Below, one piece after another: positions 50,672 through 63,104 of a stretch of DNA of 64,000 bases. The first letter of the stretch is position 1; every line of letters starts with the position of its first letter. This DNA is from Microbacterium luticocti DSM 19459. GTDB lineage: Bacteria; Actinomycetota; Actinomycetes; Actinomycetales; Microbacteriaceae. The stretch is from NCBI RefSeq assembly GCF_000422405.1, contig NZ_AULS01000003.1, forward strand, positions 62,001 through 126,000, in the 5' to 3' direction. The translations under genes were made by a program, and so were the position numbers. Under the pieces are notes generated by a model. It ran no database searches. It had not been told where the DNA came from and saw nothing but the letters and a program-made list of their open reading frames with translations.

Positions 50672-51757
50672 GCCGCGGGTGACGCCCGAGGTGTCGTGCA
50701 GATAGCCGACGCGGCCGTCTTCGTGCCGCACGACGAAGACGCTGCCACGGTCTTCGATCACGAGCGCCCACGCGGTCGGGCCGATGCGGAACAGCGGCAC
50801 GCCGTGGTCGTCCACCACGTCGCGGTCTTCGGGCACGAGCGCCCAGAACGGCTGCGGCGACGCCGGTGCGACCACGGGCACCGCATGGGTGCGATCGTCG
50901 GTCGGCTCTGGTGCGGTCGGCTCATATGCGGCGGGCTCGTACGCAGCGGGCTCGCCCGCGGCCGGGTCGTGTGCACCGGCCGCGGCGGTCGGCGCGGCCA
51001 CGGGCTCGGCGGCGGGCGCGGGCACCGGCCGGGGCCGCACGGCCACCGGCCGCGCCGGCCGCGCGGCGCGGTGTGCGACGGTCTCGGGGCGGTGACGGAA
51101 GTCGTCGGCCAGCCCGGGCACGAGCACCGCGAACACCGTGGCGACCACGCCCGCCAGCATCAGCACGAACTCCACCCAGGGCACCCACGAGAGCACCCAC
51201 GGTCCGCCCGAGACCGCCACCGACACCTGCGACCACAGCTGCCCGAGCCACACCACGGCCGACACCGAGAACCCCACCGATGCGAACTGGTCGATGCCCA
51301 GCGACCCGACGCGGCGGATGCCGCTGGGTGAGAGCCGGCGCAGCACGATGAGGAACACCGCCACGGTGGGCACGCCGATGGTGAGGATCCAGTCGATGCC
51401 GCGCGTGAACACCGAGGTGAAGACGTAGCTGCTCGTGGAGAAGAACGAGACGACGAATGCGACGAGCCAGATCCCGGCGAGGATGACCTCGCGCAGCGAG
51501 AACGGGCCGACCCCGTACTGCACCGGCACCGCCTCATCGGCCCCGTCGCCGGATGCGGCCTGATCGCCCGGCTCGGTGGCATCCGCCGGCTGCGAGGCCG
51601 ATTCGGCCGCCTGCGCCTCGGCGGGCGGGTTCCCGGCTGTCGGATCGGCGGCGATGGATGCCCGTGGCACGGTGTCGTCCACCGCGTACTCGTCCGCCCG
51701 CGCTCGGGTGTGCGCCAGGTCGTCGGGGTCCGGGCCGTTGAGCTTCTCGTCGGTCAC
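50669..51757 (-). CDS. hypothetical membrane protein with Pro/Ala-rich linker
   Basis: Function not recognised. 362 residues: a charged, Ala-rich cytosolic N-terminus (1-82), four membrane segments (about 88-110, 117-138, 160-180 and 190-212), a Pro/Ala/Glu linker with repeats of the EPAAYEPAAYEP kind (near 265-290), and a compact C-terminal part (VPLFRIGPTAWALVIEDRGSVFVVRHEDGRVGYLHD) that looks folded. GTG start at 51757 behind GGAAGGAG. Possibly restricted to Microbacteriaceae, but that needs a search. Confidence 0.82.
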   Translation of the reverse strand: MTDEKLNGPDPDDLAHTRARADEYAVDDTVPRASIAADPTAGNPPAEAQAAESASQPADATEPGDQAASGDGADEAVPVQYGVGPFSLREVILAGIWLVAFVVSFFSTSSYVFTSVFTRGIDWILTIGVPTVAVFLIVLRRLSPSGIRRVGSLGIDQFASVGFSVSAVVWLGQLWSQVSVAVSGGPWVLSWVPWVEFVLMLAGVVATVFAVLVPGLADDFRHRPETVAHRAARPARPVAVRPRPVPAPAAEPVAAPTAAAGAHDPAAGEPAAYEPAAYEPTAPEPTDDRTHAVPVVAPASPQPFWALVPEDRDVVDDHGVPLFRIGPTAWALVIEDRGSVFVVRHEDGRVGYLHDTSGVTRG

Positions 51758-51800
51758 GTGTGGCTCCTTCCGGTGGGCGCGCCGCGGCGCGCGTCGTCCG

Positions 51801-51806
51801 ATACTA
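51801..51806 (-). promoter_or_regulatory. -10 element of the 362-residue membrane protein gene
   Basis: TAGTAT on the minus strand, leader about 37 bases ending in GGAAGGAG. Just past the dnaE stop, the tandem nonamer TGCATCACG / TGCATCACC (51847-51864) is seen. Confidence 0.5.
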
Positions 51807-51859
51807 CCCGCTGCCGCGGACGCCCGGTGCTGCGTGCGCCCGGGGGTGCATCACGTGCA

Positions 51860-55378
<3,519 letters not shown>

Positions 55379-55384
55379 GGTTCG

Positions 55385-55390
55385 AGTCTA
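55385..55390 (-). promoter_or_regulatory. -10 element of leaderless dnaE
   Basis: TAGACT, 6 bases, then GTG of dnaE. Confidence 0.6.
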
Positions 55391-55439
55391 CGGACCGCCT
55401 CGGACGCCGGCGGCCCGACGCGTGCGACCGGGTTGGCGC

Positions 55440-56366
55440 TCAGGCCTCGTCGGCGCGCAGCACCGCGAGCGCGTGCCGGAAGTCCTCCGGGTACGGCGAG
55501 GTGAACGAGATCTGCTCCCCCGTGGCGGGATGCGCGAATCCGAGCCGGTGCGCGTGCAGCCACTGGCGGTCGAGGCCCAGCCGTGCCGACAGTGTCGGGT
55601 CCGCCCCGTACAGCGGGTCGCCGACACACGGGTGCCGGTGCGCGGCCATGTGCACCCGGATCTGGTGGGTACGGCCGGTCTCGAGATGGATCTCGAGCAG
55701 GGATGCCCCACGGAACGCCTCGATCGTCTCGTAGTGCGTGATCGAGTCCTTGCCGTCGGGGGTGACGGTGAACTTCCACGGATGCGTGCGATGCCGGCCG
55801 ATGGGCGCGTCGATCGTGCCGGCGAGCGGGTCGGGGTGGCCCTGCACCACAGCGTGGTACACCTTCTGCACGGTGCGTTCCTTGAACGCATGCTTGAGCG
55901 CCGCATAGGCACGCTCGCTGGATGCCACGACCATCAGGCCGCTGGTCCCGGCATCCAATCGGTGCACGATGCCCTGCCGCTCGGCGGGTCCGCTCGTGGC
56001 GGTGCGCAACCCCGCGGCGGCCAGCGCGCCCAGCACCGTCGGGCCCTCCCAGCCGAGCGAGGGATGCGCGGCGACACCGGCCGGCTTGTCGACCACGATG
56101 ATGTCGTCGTCGCGGTACACGATGCCCAGCTCCGGCACCGCCTGCGGCACGACCTGCGGCGGCTGCTTGGGCATCCAGCTCACCTCGAGCCAGGACCCGG
56201 CGTGCAGCCGGTCGGACTTGCCGAGGGTGTGCCCGTCGGCCTGCACGCCGCCGGCGTCGGCGACCTCGGCGGCGAACGTCCGCGAGAAGCCGAGCATCTT
56301 GGCGAGGGCGGCGTCGACGCGCTCGCCGTCCAGCCCGTCCGGCACCGCAAACGTGCGGGACTCCAC
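55440..56366 (-). CDS. rluD: RluA/RluD-family pseudouridine synthase
   Basis: Makes pseudouridine in ribosomal RNA. 308 residues: an N-terminal S4-like RNA-binding part (residues 10-65) and the catalytic domain with the Asp in [14 protein letters not shown] (Asp138), VYHAVVQG, and [19 protein letters not shown]. The target site is not certain, so the symbol is by family. GTG start 1 base after the lspA stop; the lspA-rluD pair is conserved. Confidence 0.94.
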   Translation of the reverse strand: MESRTFAVPDGLDGERVDAALAKMLGFSRTFAAEVADAGGVQADGHTLGKSDRLHAGSWLEVSWMPKQPPQVVPQAVPELGIVYRDDDIIVVDKPAGVAAHPSLGWEGPTVLGALAAAGLRTATSGPAERQGIVHRLDAGTSGLMVVASSERAYAALKHAFKERTVQKVYHAVVQGHPDPLAGTIDAPIGRHRTHPWKFTVTPDGKDSITHYETIEAFRGASLLEIHLETGRTHQIRVHMAAHRHPCVGDPLYGADPTLSARLGLDRQWLHAHRLGFAHPATGEQISFTSPYPEDFRHALAVLRADEA

Positions 56367-56367
56367 C

Positions 56368-56928
56368 TCAGTGCTCCGACGTGTGCTGCGCTGCGGCGGA
56401 GTCGGGCGCGGTCGCCCGCTTGTCGCGCGTGCCGTCCAACCGCAGGCCGACCAGCACCAGGATCGCCACGCCCACCATCATCGTGGTGATGAACATGTCG
56501 GCGACGTTGTAGATCGCCGGCATCATCCACGGCGTGTTGATGAAGTCGACCACGTGCCCGACCCCGAACCCGGGCGCGCGGAAGAGCCGGTCGCTGAGAT
56601 TGCCCAGCACGCCGCCCAGCAGCAGGCCGAGGATGATCGCCCAGGCACGGGAGCGCACCCGGGTGCCGACGAGCCAGATGATGGCGAGCGAGACGACGGC
56701 CAGCGCGATCGTGAACACCCAGGTCACGTCACTGCCGAGCGAAAAGGCGGCGCCGGCGTTGGCGGTGAGGATGAAGATGAGGACGTTGCCGACCACGTGC
56801 ACCGGCTGCTCGGGCGGCAGGTGCTGCAGGGCGAGGTACTTGGTGAACTGGTCGGCGGCCAGCACCACCGCTGCGAGGATCACAACGATGGTGCCGGCCG
56901 CCGCCGTACGCAGGGGGGCGCGGCTCAA
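56368..56928 (-). CDS. lspA: lipoprotein signal peptidase
   Basis: Inner membrane aspartyl protease that removes lipoprotein signal peptides (ctaC in this window is one likely client). 186 residues, four membrane helices, catalytic Asp113 in [12 protein letters not shown] and Asp144 in YNVADMF, plus NAGAAFSLG near residue 57. The start is TTG at 56928, 9 bases after the divIVA stop; no clear ribosome-binding site is seen, so it probably depends on coupling with divIVA. Hydrophilic C-terminal tail of about 25 residues. Confidence 0.94.
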   Translation of the reverse strand: MSRAPLRTAAAGTIVVILAAVVLAADQFTKYLALQHLPPEQPVHVVGNVLIFILTANAGAAFSLGSDVTWVFTIALAVVSLAIIWLVGTRVRSRAWAIILGLLLGGVLGNLSDRLFRAPGFGVGHVVDFINTPWMMPAIYNVADMFITTMMVGVAILVLVGLRLDGTRDKRATAPDSAAAQHTSEH

Positions 56929-56937
56929 CGAACCGGC

Positions 56938-57537
56938 CTAGAGACCGACGGCCGAGACCTGGGCCGAGCCCGACCCGGTCGCGGTGGTCTCGAGGTCACG
57001 CAGCTTGCCCTCGATGTAACTGCGCAGCTGGGCGCGGTAGTCGCGCTCGAAGTTGCGCAGTTCGGTGATCTTCGCCTCGAGGGTGCCGCGCTCCTTCTCG
57101 AGCCGGGCGATCTCTTCGCGGCCGCGGGCCTCTGCCTCCGAGACGATCGAGGCGGCCTGCGCCTGCGCGTCGGCGATGAGCTTGTCGCGCTGGGCCTTGC
57201 CCTCGGCGACGTGCTCGTCGTGCAGGCGCTGGGCGAGCTCGATGATGCCGGCGCTCTGCGCCGCGCCGCCGGCGGCCGGCTGCTCGGCGGGGGCCGGAGC
57301 CGGTGCCGGTGCCTCGGCCGCGGCGGGAGCCGCCTCGGCGGAAGCCTCGGCCGGTGCGGCGGCGCCCGACTCGTACGCGGCGAGCTTGGCCTTCAGCTCG
57401 TCGTTCTCGGCGATGGTCTTGCGCCACTCGACCACGATCTCGTCGAGGAAGTCATCGACCTCATCCGGGTCGAAGCCCTCCTTGAACCGGACGTGCTGGA
57501 ACTGCTTGGTGACGACGTCATCCGGGGTCAAAGGCAT
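56938..57537 (-). CDS. divIVA: polar growth / cell division protein DivIVA (Wag31)
   Basis: Coiled-coil protein that binds negatively curved membrane at the cell poles and organises polar growth in actinobacteria. 199 residues: N-terminal lipid-binding domain with PDDVVTKQFQHVRFKEGFDPDEVDDFLDEI, an Ala/Pro/Glu-rich flexible linker (about 55-92), and a long coiled coil (95-185). ATG behind GAGGAAG. A -10 at 57614-57619 precedes it. Confidence 0.96.
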   Translation of the reverse strand: MPLTPDDVVTKQFQHVRFKEGFDPDEVDDFLDEIVVEWRKTIAENDELKAKLAAYESGAAAPAEASAEAAPAAAEAPAPAPAPAEQPAAGGAAQSAGIIELAQRLHDEHVAEGKAQRDKLIADAQAQAASIVSEAEARGREEIARLEKERGTLEAKITELRNFERDYRAQLRSYIEGKLRDLETTATGSGSAQVSAVGL

Positions 57538-57613
57538 GTCTTCCTCTTTCGGGGCTCGAAGTGTGCTGACCGATGTCAGGATAACCGGCCCAGCCGACCG
57601 GTCATATCAGGAA

Positions 57614-57619
57614 AGCATA
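57614..57619 (-). promoter_or_regulatory. -10 element of divIVA
   Basis: TATGCT on the minus strand, leader about 70 bases. It separates divIVA-lspA-rluD from the division genes upstream. Confidence 0.5.
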
Positions 57620-57655
57620 GTCTCGACGGTTTGCGCACCTGAAGACGTGCGGCCG

Positions 57656-57958
57656 TCACAACGAGGCGATCACCCGGAGGATCGACAGCAGCACGAAGCA
57701 GGCCAGCAACACGATCGTGAACGAGAGGTCGATCGCCACGCCGCCCATGCGCAGCGGGCGGATGAACCGGCGGAGGAACCGGATCGGCGGGTCGGTGACG
57801 GTGTAGACCACCTCGGCGGCGATCAGGCCCGCTCCTTTGGGTCGCCAGCCGCGGTTGAACAGCGGGATGTAGTCCAGGACCATCCGCACCAGCAGCAGGA
57901 GGATGTACAGCAGCACGACCCCGTACAGGATCGATGCCGCCAGGTGCACCACCGCCAC
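57656..57958 (-). CDS. yggT: YggT family membrane protein
   Basis: 100 residues, two membrane domains separated by PLFNRGWRPKG, with the family signature VYTVTDPPIRFLRRFIRPLRMGG. Family role is unclear (linked to ion homeostasis and division cluster). GTG at 57958, 6 bases after the sepF stop. Its presence between sepF and divIVA is the standard order of the cluster. Confidence 0.93.
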   Translation of the reverse strand: MAVVHLAASILYGVVLLYILLLLVRMVLDYIPLFNRGWRPKGAGLIAAEVVYTVTDPPIRFLRRFIRPLRMGGVAIDLSFTIVLLACFVLLSILRVIASL

Positions 57959-57964
57959 GGCGGG

Positions 57965-58432
57965 CTACGGCTGCGAGAACGGCGTGACCTCGGGGTCCGC
58001 CTGCGCGACGGTGCCGTCGCCCGAGACCGCGATGTTCTCGGGCGAGAGCAGGAACACCTTGCTGGTCACGCGTTCGATGCGCCCGTACAGGCCCAGCGAC
58101 AGGCCGCTCGCGAAGTCGACGAGGCGGCGCGCGTCGGCATCGCTCATCTGCGACAGGTTGATGATCACCGGGATGCCCTCGCGGAAGTTCTCGGCGATCA
58201 GCTGTGCGTCGCGGTACTGCTTCGGGTGCACGGTGAGGATCTCGCTGACCGCGCTCGGCGCCGGCTGGCGCACCACGGCGGGACGGTGGATCGGGGTCAC
58301 CGGGGCGGCCTTCTCGACGGGCTTGGCGGTGCCACGGGCGGCAGGCTGCTGCTCGGCCGGCTCCTCGTCGTACACCTCCTCTTCGTCGGCGAGACCGAGG
58401 TACACCATGGTCTTCTTGAGCGGGTTCGACAT
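57965..58432 (-). CDS. sepF: cell division protein SepF
   Basis: Membrane anchor for FtsZ in bacteria lacking FtsA. 155 residues: amphipathic N-terminus [19 protein letters not shown], a flexible acidic and Ala/Pro linker, and the SepF core with [49 protein letters not shown]. Behind GGAGG. No ftsA is in the cluster, consistent with SepF doing the anchoring. Confidence 0.96.
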   Translation of the reverse strand: MSNPLKKTMVYLGLADEEEVYDEEPAEQQPAARGTAKPVEKAAPVTPIHRPAVVRQPAPSAVSEILTVHPKQYRDAQLIAENFREGIPVIINLSQMSDADARRLVDFASGLSLGLYGRIERVTSKVFLLSPENIAVSGDGTVAQADPEVTPFSQP

Positions 58433-58460
58433 CGCATCCTCCGTTTGCTCGTCTGGTTCG

Positions 58461-58466
58461 AGGCTA
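58461..58466 (-). promoter_or_regulatory. -10 element of sepF
   Basis: TAGCCT on the minus strand, beginning in the yggS stop codon; leader about 22 bases containing GGAGG. Confidence 0.45.
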
Positions 58467-59150
58467 ATTGCGCACGGGGCGGGAACCCGTGATTGCCGAT
58501 CCGATGCGCAGGTGTGTCGCGCCCGCGGCGATCGCTTCGGCGAAGTCGGCGGTCATGCCGGCCGAGATCCAGTCGGCGTCGGGCACGACGGTGCGCAGCC
58601 GCTGCGCGTACCCGGCCAGGCGCGCGAACGCCGCAGCGGGGTGCTCGTCGAGCGGAGCGACGGCCATGATGCCGCGCACGCGCAGGGTGCGGCATCCCGC
58701 CACATGCTCGGCGAGCCGTTCCAGCGCGTCGGGGGTGACGCCGCCCCGGTCGGGGTCGTCGGTGAGGTTCACCTGCAGCAGCACGTCGAGCACATCGGCC
58801 CCGGTCCCGGCGGCCTGCTCGAGTGCGTCGGCCAGACGTTCCCGGTCCACCGAGTGCACGACGGATGCCGCCGCCCGGATCGCCCGCGCCTTCTTGGTCT
58901 GCGCCTGCCCGATGAAGTGCCAGCGCAGACCCTCCAGCCCGCCCAGTTCGGCGGACTTGGCGGTCAGCTCCTGCTGGCGGTTCTCGCCCAGGTCGCGCAC
59001 CCCGAGACGGTACAGGTGCGCGGCCATCTCGGCCGGGTGGAACTTGGTGACCACGATCCGGGTGATCGCGGACGGGTCCCGGCCCGCCGCGCGCGCGGCA
59101 TCGGCGATGCGCGCGTCGACGGCGGCGAGCCGGTCGGCGAGGTCGTCCAC
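58464..59150 (-). CDS. yggS: pyridoxal phosphate homeostasis protein (YggS/PROSC)
   Basis: PLP-binding protein that buffers vitamin B6; alanine-racemase-like barrel without known enzymatic activity. 228 residues. PLP lysine in [11 protein letters not shown] near residue 35, [22 protein letters not shown] (usually GxLQxNK, here QAQTKK), and [30 protein letters not shown] at 59150 shares its G with the ftsZ stop codon (TAGTGG). The PgeF-type laccase gene often found before it is absent. Confidence 0.94.
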   Translation of the reverse strand: MDDLADRLAAVDARIADAARAAGRDPSAITRIVVTKFHPAEMAAHLYRLGVRDLGENRQQELTAKSAELGGLEGLRWHFIGQAQTKKARAIRAAASVVHSVDRERLADALEQAAGTGADVLDVLLQVNLTDDPDRGGVTPDALERLAEHVAGCRTLRVRGIMAVAPLDEHPAAAFARLAGYAQRLRTVVPDADWISAGMTADFAEAIAAGATHLRIGSAITGSRPVRN

Positions 59151-60289
59151 TATTTCAGGAAGTCCGGGATGTCCAGGTCGTCCTCGCCGAACGCCGAGTC
59201 GTAGCCGGACTCGGCCACCACCGGCACCGGCACCGGCTTCTCGGCCTCGTCGGGCACCGCACGGGCGGCCTCGTCGGCGGGCGTGGCCGGCACGGCGGGA
59301 GCGGACGAGCGGGCCAGGATCGGCTCGATGCGCGGCTGCGGCTCGCCACCGTCGAACCCGGCGGCGATGACGGTGACCCGCACCTCGTCGCCGAGGGTGT
59401 CGTCGATGACCGTGCCGAAGATGATGTTGGCCTCGGGGTGCGCGGCCTCCTTCACCAACTGCGCGGCGTCGTTGATCTCGAAGATGCCCAGGTTCGAGCC
59501 GCCCTGGATCGACAGCAGCACACCGTGTGCACCCTCGATCGAGGCCTCCAGCAGCGGGGATTCGACCGCCAGCTCGGCGGCCTTGATCGCCCGGTCCGCG
59601 CCGCGGGCCGACCCGATGCCCATGAGCGCCGAGCCCGCCCCCTGCATCACCGACTTGACGTCGGCGAAGTCGAGGTTGATCAGCCCCGGCGTGGTGATCA
59701 GGTCGGTGATGCCCTGCACACCGGCCAGCAGCACCTGGTCGGCGGTGGCGAACGCCTCGATCATCGAGATGCCGCGGTCGCTGATCTCGAGCAGCCGGTC
59801 GTTGGGCACGACGATGAGGGTGTCGACCTCTTCTTTCAGCTTGGCGACACCGGCCTCGGCCTGGCTCTGCCGACGGCGGCCCTCGAACGAGAACGGCTTG
59901 GTGACCACGCCGATGGTGAGGGCACCGATCGACTTGGCGATCTTGGCGACCACCGGCGCGCCGCCGGTGCCGGTGCCGCCGCCTTCGCCCGCGGTCACGA
60001 AGACCATGTCGGCGCCGGCGAGGGCCTCCTCGATCTCTTCCGCGTGGTCTTCGGCGGCGCGGCGTCCGACCTCGGGATCGGCGCCTGCGCCGAGCCCGCG
60101 GGTGAGCTCGCGGCCGACGTCGAGCTTGATGTCGGCGTCGCTCATCAGCAGTGCCTGGGCGTCGGTGTTGATCGCGATGAACTCCACGCCGCGCAGACCC
60201 AGCTCGATCATGCGGTTGACGGCGTTCACCCCGCCTCCGCCGACGCCGACCACCTTGATCACCGCGAGGTAGTTCTGGTTCTGGCTCAT
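59150..60289 (-). CDS. ftsZ: cell division protein FtsZ
   Basis: Tubulin-like GTPase that forms the division ring. 379 residues. [17 protein letters not shown] at the start, the GGGTGTG nucleotide loop at 103-109, [17 protein letters not shown] in the middle, a linker rich in Pro/Ala/Glu, and the C-terminal anchor peptide [10 protein letters not shown] for SepF and FtsW. The ATG at 60289 ([14 protein letters not shown]) has GGAGG upstream; a start 9 codons earlier would lack support. Confidence 0.98.
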   Translation of the reverse strand: MSQNQNYLAVIKVVGVGGGGVNAVNRMIELGLRGVEFIAINTDAQALLMSDADIKLDVGRELTRGLGAGADPEVGRRAAEDHAEEIEEALAGADMVFVTAGEGGGTGTGGAPVVAKIAKSIGALTIGVVTKPFSFEGRRRQSQAEAGVAKLKEEVDTLIVVPNDRLLEISDRGISMIEAFATADQVLLAGVQGITDLITTPGLINLDFADVKSVMQGAGSALMGIGSARGADRAIKAAELAVESPLLEASIEGAHGVLLSIQGGSNLGIFEINDAAQLVKEAAHPEANIIFGTVIDDTLGDEVRVTVIAAGFDGGEPQPRIEPILARSSAPAVPATPADEAARAVPDEAEKPVPVPVVAESGYDSAFGEDDLDIPDFLK

Positions 60290-60321
60290 GCCGGCCTCCG
60301 TCTCGTCCCGAACCAAGCGTG

Positions 60322-60372
60322 TAAACCTTCAACCTCATCTAGAGGTTTAAAGAATTGCCCGGTATGCAATTC
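60322..60372 (-). promoter_or_regulatory. AT-rich ftsZ upstream region with two inverted repeats
   Basis: TAAACCT / AGGTTTA (60322-60328, 60343-60349) and GAATTGC / GCAATTC (60352-60358, 60366-60372), 7-bp arms each. This patch is much richer in A and T than anything near it and lies 33-83 bases before ftsZ. Promoter and operator likely; I could not fix a -10. Confidence 0.55.
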
Positions 60373-60467
60373 CTTTCGTCTGACGGTAAGCGGCACCGGG
60401 CCCGGCGGCTGCGACATGCTGGGCGTGTCGCCGGTTTCGTGGGCGGAATCCATCCGACAGCCGGGTC

Positions 60468-61565
60468 TCAGCGGACGACGGCTGCGTTCGGGCTCGAGAC
60501 GTCGTACGAGTACACCTTCGCCGGAGGCACCTTCTTCATGAGTGTCTGCAGCACGAGCGCCTTGTACGCCGAGTCGTCGGCGCTGCCCCACACCACCGTG
60601 GTGCGGGTCTTGCCGAGGGCCAGGGTGACGTCGTCGGGGGTGGTGGCGGTGACCTTGGTGACCTGACTGCGGATGCCCGACGGCAGCGAGCGCATGACCT
60701 GCCCGGCGGCGCGGAACGCGTCGGAGTGCACACCGGGGCCGACCTCGATGAGCGGCTGCCCCTTCGGCGCGGTCGCGGTGGTCGCCAGCGCGACACCGGC
60801 CGCGTCGACCAGCGTGTACCCGGCCGGCCCCTTCACGACACCCACCGGCGTGCGCTCGACGATCCGCACCACGAGCTCGTGCGGCGGCCGCGCCTGAAGC
60901 GAGTACGACTGCACGAGCGGAAAGGCCACGAGCGCGGCTTTGATCTCGGCCTCGTCGACCAGGGGCAGCGGCGTTCCCACCTGGTCGGCCAACGCCTTCT
61001 CGACGGCCGCGGCATCGAGCGCATGGGTGCCGACGACGTGCACGCGCTGCACCGCGAACAACGGACTGTAGGCCGCCGCGAGCGTACCGGCCACGAGCAC
61101 GACCAGGGCGACGCCGATGCCGATCCAGACCGCGCGGCGGCGTCGCGCTCGTGCGGTGAACCGCCGCATCTCCGCGCGCAGCGCCCGCCGGCGCGCCCGG
61201 GCCGCCTTCCACACGTCGCGCATGCCGACGGCGTCGTCCGCGGGTGCCGGTGCCGTGGCATCCGTCGCCGTGCCCGGTGCCGTGGCATCCGGTGCCGTGG
61301 CGCCCGGCGTCGTGGCATCCGGTGCCGTGGCGCCCGGCGTCGTGGCATCCGTCGCCGCGCCCGGTGCCGTGGCATCCGGTGCCGTGTCCGGCGCGTCGGA
61401 TTCTGGATGCCGTCGGTCTCGCGCCGCGGCGCGCAGCGGCAGGAGCGGAGCGGTCTGTTCCGTCTCGGGCTCGGGCGTGGGCACGGACGTGGGCGTGGCG
61501 GCGGGCCTGGTCGACCGGTTCGGCGTCTGCCGGGGCGCTGCGGGCAGGGGCGTGGGCCGACGCAT
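60468..61565 (-). CDS. ftsQ: cell division protein FtsQ/DivIB
   Basis: Bitopic divisome protein linking early and late division factors. 365 residues: a long cytosolic N-terminus (1-140), one membrane helix (about 142-166), then the POTRA domain (FAVQRVHVVGTHALDAAAVEKAL) and beta domain with VRIVERTPVGVV and GYTLVDAAGVAL. The N-terminal region holds an Ala/Thr/Pro/Asp repeat at about residues 58-106, encoded by a 30-bp DNA repeat. ATG at 61565, 3 bases after murC. No murB or ddl lies between. Confidence 0.93.
   Translation of the reverse strand: MRRPTPLPAAPRQTPNRSTRPAATPTSVPTPEPETEQTAPLLPLRAAARDRRHPESDAPDTAPDATAPGAATDATTPGATAPDATTPGATAPDATAPGTATDATAPAPADDAVGMRDVWKAARARRRALRAEMRRFTARARRRRAVWIGIGVALVVLVAGTLAAAYSPLFAVQRVHVVGTHALDAAAVEKALADQVGTPLPLVDEAEIKAALVAFPLVQSYSLQARPPHELVVRIVERTPVGVVKGPAGYTLVDAAGVALATTATAPKGQPLIEVGPGVHSDAFRAAGQVMRSLPSGIRSQVTKVTATTPDDVTLALGKTRTTVVWGSADDSAYKALVLQTLMKKVPPAKVYSYDVSSPNAAVVR
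61250..61390 (-). repeat. 30-bp tandem repeat inside ftsQ
   Basis: A near-perfect 30-bp unit (its first 20 bases GTGGCATCCGGTGCCGTGGC on the plus strand) covers 61282-61341 twice, flanked by diverged 15-bp and 30-bp copies on both sides. In frame, it encodes DATTPGATAP-type repeats. Confidence 0.85.
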
Positions 61566-61568
61566 GGG

Positions 61569-62978
61569 CTACTCCCCCGGCGCGGCGGGGATGCGGGAGA
61601 GCGCCTCGAGCACCTGCGGGATGATCAGGTACACGTTGCCGCAGCCGAGGGTGATGACGAAGTCGCCCTCGCGGGCGACGGAGGCGGTGTGCTCGGCGGC
61701 GGCCTGCCAGTCGGCGACGAAGTGCACCCGCTCGGGGTCGGTGAAGTCGGCGCTGACCAGCTCGCCGCCCACTCCCGGGATGGGGTCTTCGCGGGCACCG
61801 TACACGTCGAGCACCACGGTGTGGTCGGCGAGCGACTCGAGCACCCGCGCGAACTCGCGGTGCATCTGTTGCGTGCGCGAGTAGGTGTGCGGCTGGTGCA
61901 CGGCGATGATCCGGCCGGAGCCGGCGACGGTGCGCGCGGCGGTCAGGGCGGCGGCGACCTCGGTCGGGTGGTGCGCGTAGTCGTCGTACACGCTGACGCC
62001 GCGTTCGATGCCGTGCAGCTGAAAGCGGCGCACGGTACCGGTGAAGCCGGCCACGGCCCGGGCCGCGTCCTTGAGCGGGTGGCCGAGGGTGAGCAGCACC
62101 GCGATGGCGCCGGCGGCGTTGACGGCGTTGTGGGCGCCGGGCACCGCCAACTGCACCGTCACCGAGGTGCCCTCGTGCAGCACGGTGAACGATGCCGGAC
62201 CGTCGGTGTGGATGCCGGTGACCCGCACGTCGGCGGAGGCATCCTGCCCGAACGTGACCACGTGCGGGTGGGTGATGCGTTCGCGCACGCGCCGGGCGCC
62301 CGGGTCGTCGGCGGAGATGACGACGGCTTCGCGGGCCTTGTCGGCGAACTGCGCGAACGCCGCGTCGAAGGCCTCGGCGCTGCCGTAGTGGTCGAGGTGG
62401 TCGGGGTCGATGTTGGTGATCAGCGCGATCGCGGTGTCGTAGAGCAGGAAGGTGCCGTCGGACTCGTCGGCCTCGATGACGACGATCTCGTCCGATCCGG
62501 TCGCGCTCGAGGTGCCCAGCTGCGCGATGACCCCACCGTTGACGAACGTGGGGTGCACGTTCAGCGCCTGCAGCGCGGTGACGATCATGCCGGTCGAGGT
62601 GGTCTTGCCGTGGGCGCCCGCGACGGCCACCAGCCGGCGTCCGCCGATCAGCCAGTGCAGCGCCTGCGAACGGTGGATGACGGCGAGTCCGCGCTGTTTC
62701 GCGGCGAGGAACTCGGGGTTCTCGGGCCAGATCGCGCCGGTGTGCACGACCGTGTCGGCATCGCCCAGATGCGCGGCGTCGTGCCCGACGTGCACATCGG
62801 CGCCGAGCGCGACCAGCGCGCGCACGTTGTCGCTGTCGGCACGGTCGGAGCCCGAGACGCGGATGCCGCGCTCGAGGAACATCTTCGCCAGACCCGACAT
62901 GCCCGAGCCTCCGATGCCGATGAAGTGCGCGGCGTGGATCTCGTCGGGGATGGGGAGGCTCAGGTCGGGTCTGATCAT
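61569..62978 (-). CDS. murC: UDP-N-acetylmuramate--L-alanine ligase
   Basis: Adds the first amino acid to UDP-MurNAc in peptidoglycan synthesis. 469 residues. N-terminal UDP-binding [16 protein letters not shown], the ATP loop [14 protein letters not shown] near residue 117, [22 protein letters not shown], and [17 protein letters not shown] at 62978; TAGGAT lies 9 bases upstream with GGAG between, so a near-leaderless promoter can drive murC-ftsQ. MurG lies upstream after 121 bases. Confidence 0.97.
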   Translation of the reverse strand: MIRPDLSLPIPDEIHAAHFIGIGGSGMSGLAKMFLERGIRVSGSDRADSDNVRALVALGADVHVGHDAAHLGDADTVVHTGAIWPENPEFLAAKQRGLAVIHRSQALHWLIGGRRLVAVAGAHGKTTSTGMIVTALQALNVHPTFVNGGVIAQLGTSSATGSDEIVVIEADESDGTFLLYDTAIALITNIDPDHLDHYGSAEAFDAAFAQFADKAREAVVISADDPGARRVRERITHPHVVTFGQDASADVRVTGIHTDGPASFTVLHEGTSVTVQLAVPGAHNAVNAAGAIAVLLTLGHPLKDAARAVAGFTGTVRRFQLHGIERGVSVYDDYAHHPTEVAAALTAARTVAGSGRIIAVHQPHTYSRTQQMHREFARVLESLADHTVVLDVYGAREDPIPGVGGELVSADFTDPERVHFVADWQAAAEHTASVAREGDFVITLGCGNVYLIIPQVLEALSRIPAAPGE

Positions 62979-62987
62979 GTCGGCTCC

Positions 62988-62993
62988 ATCCTA
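62988..62993 (-). promoter_or_regulatory. -10 element of murC-ftsQ
   Basis: TAGGAT on the minus strand, 9 bases before the murC ATG. Confidence 0.55.
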
Positions 62994-63065
62994 GGTCGGC
63001 CGCCCTCGCGCCCCGGTCAGGGCGCGCTGGGAGGTCGCTGGGGGGCGGATGCGCGCGGTGTGACC

Positions 63066-63104
63066 GCGCGGCGCTACCGCGCGGCGCTACCGGGCGGCAC
63101 TACC
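63066..63104. repeat. 13-bp tandem repeat at the end of murG
   Basis: GCGCGGCGCTACC begins at 63066 and 63079, and GGGCGGCACTACC at 63092. The murG stop (CTA on this strand, 63100-63102) lies in the third copy, and each earlier copy repeats the same CTA. Confidence 0.85.
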
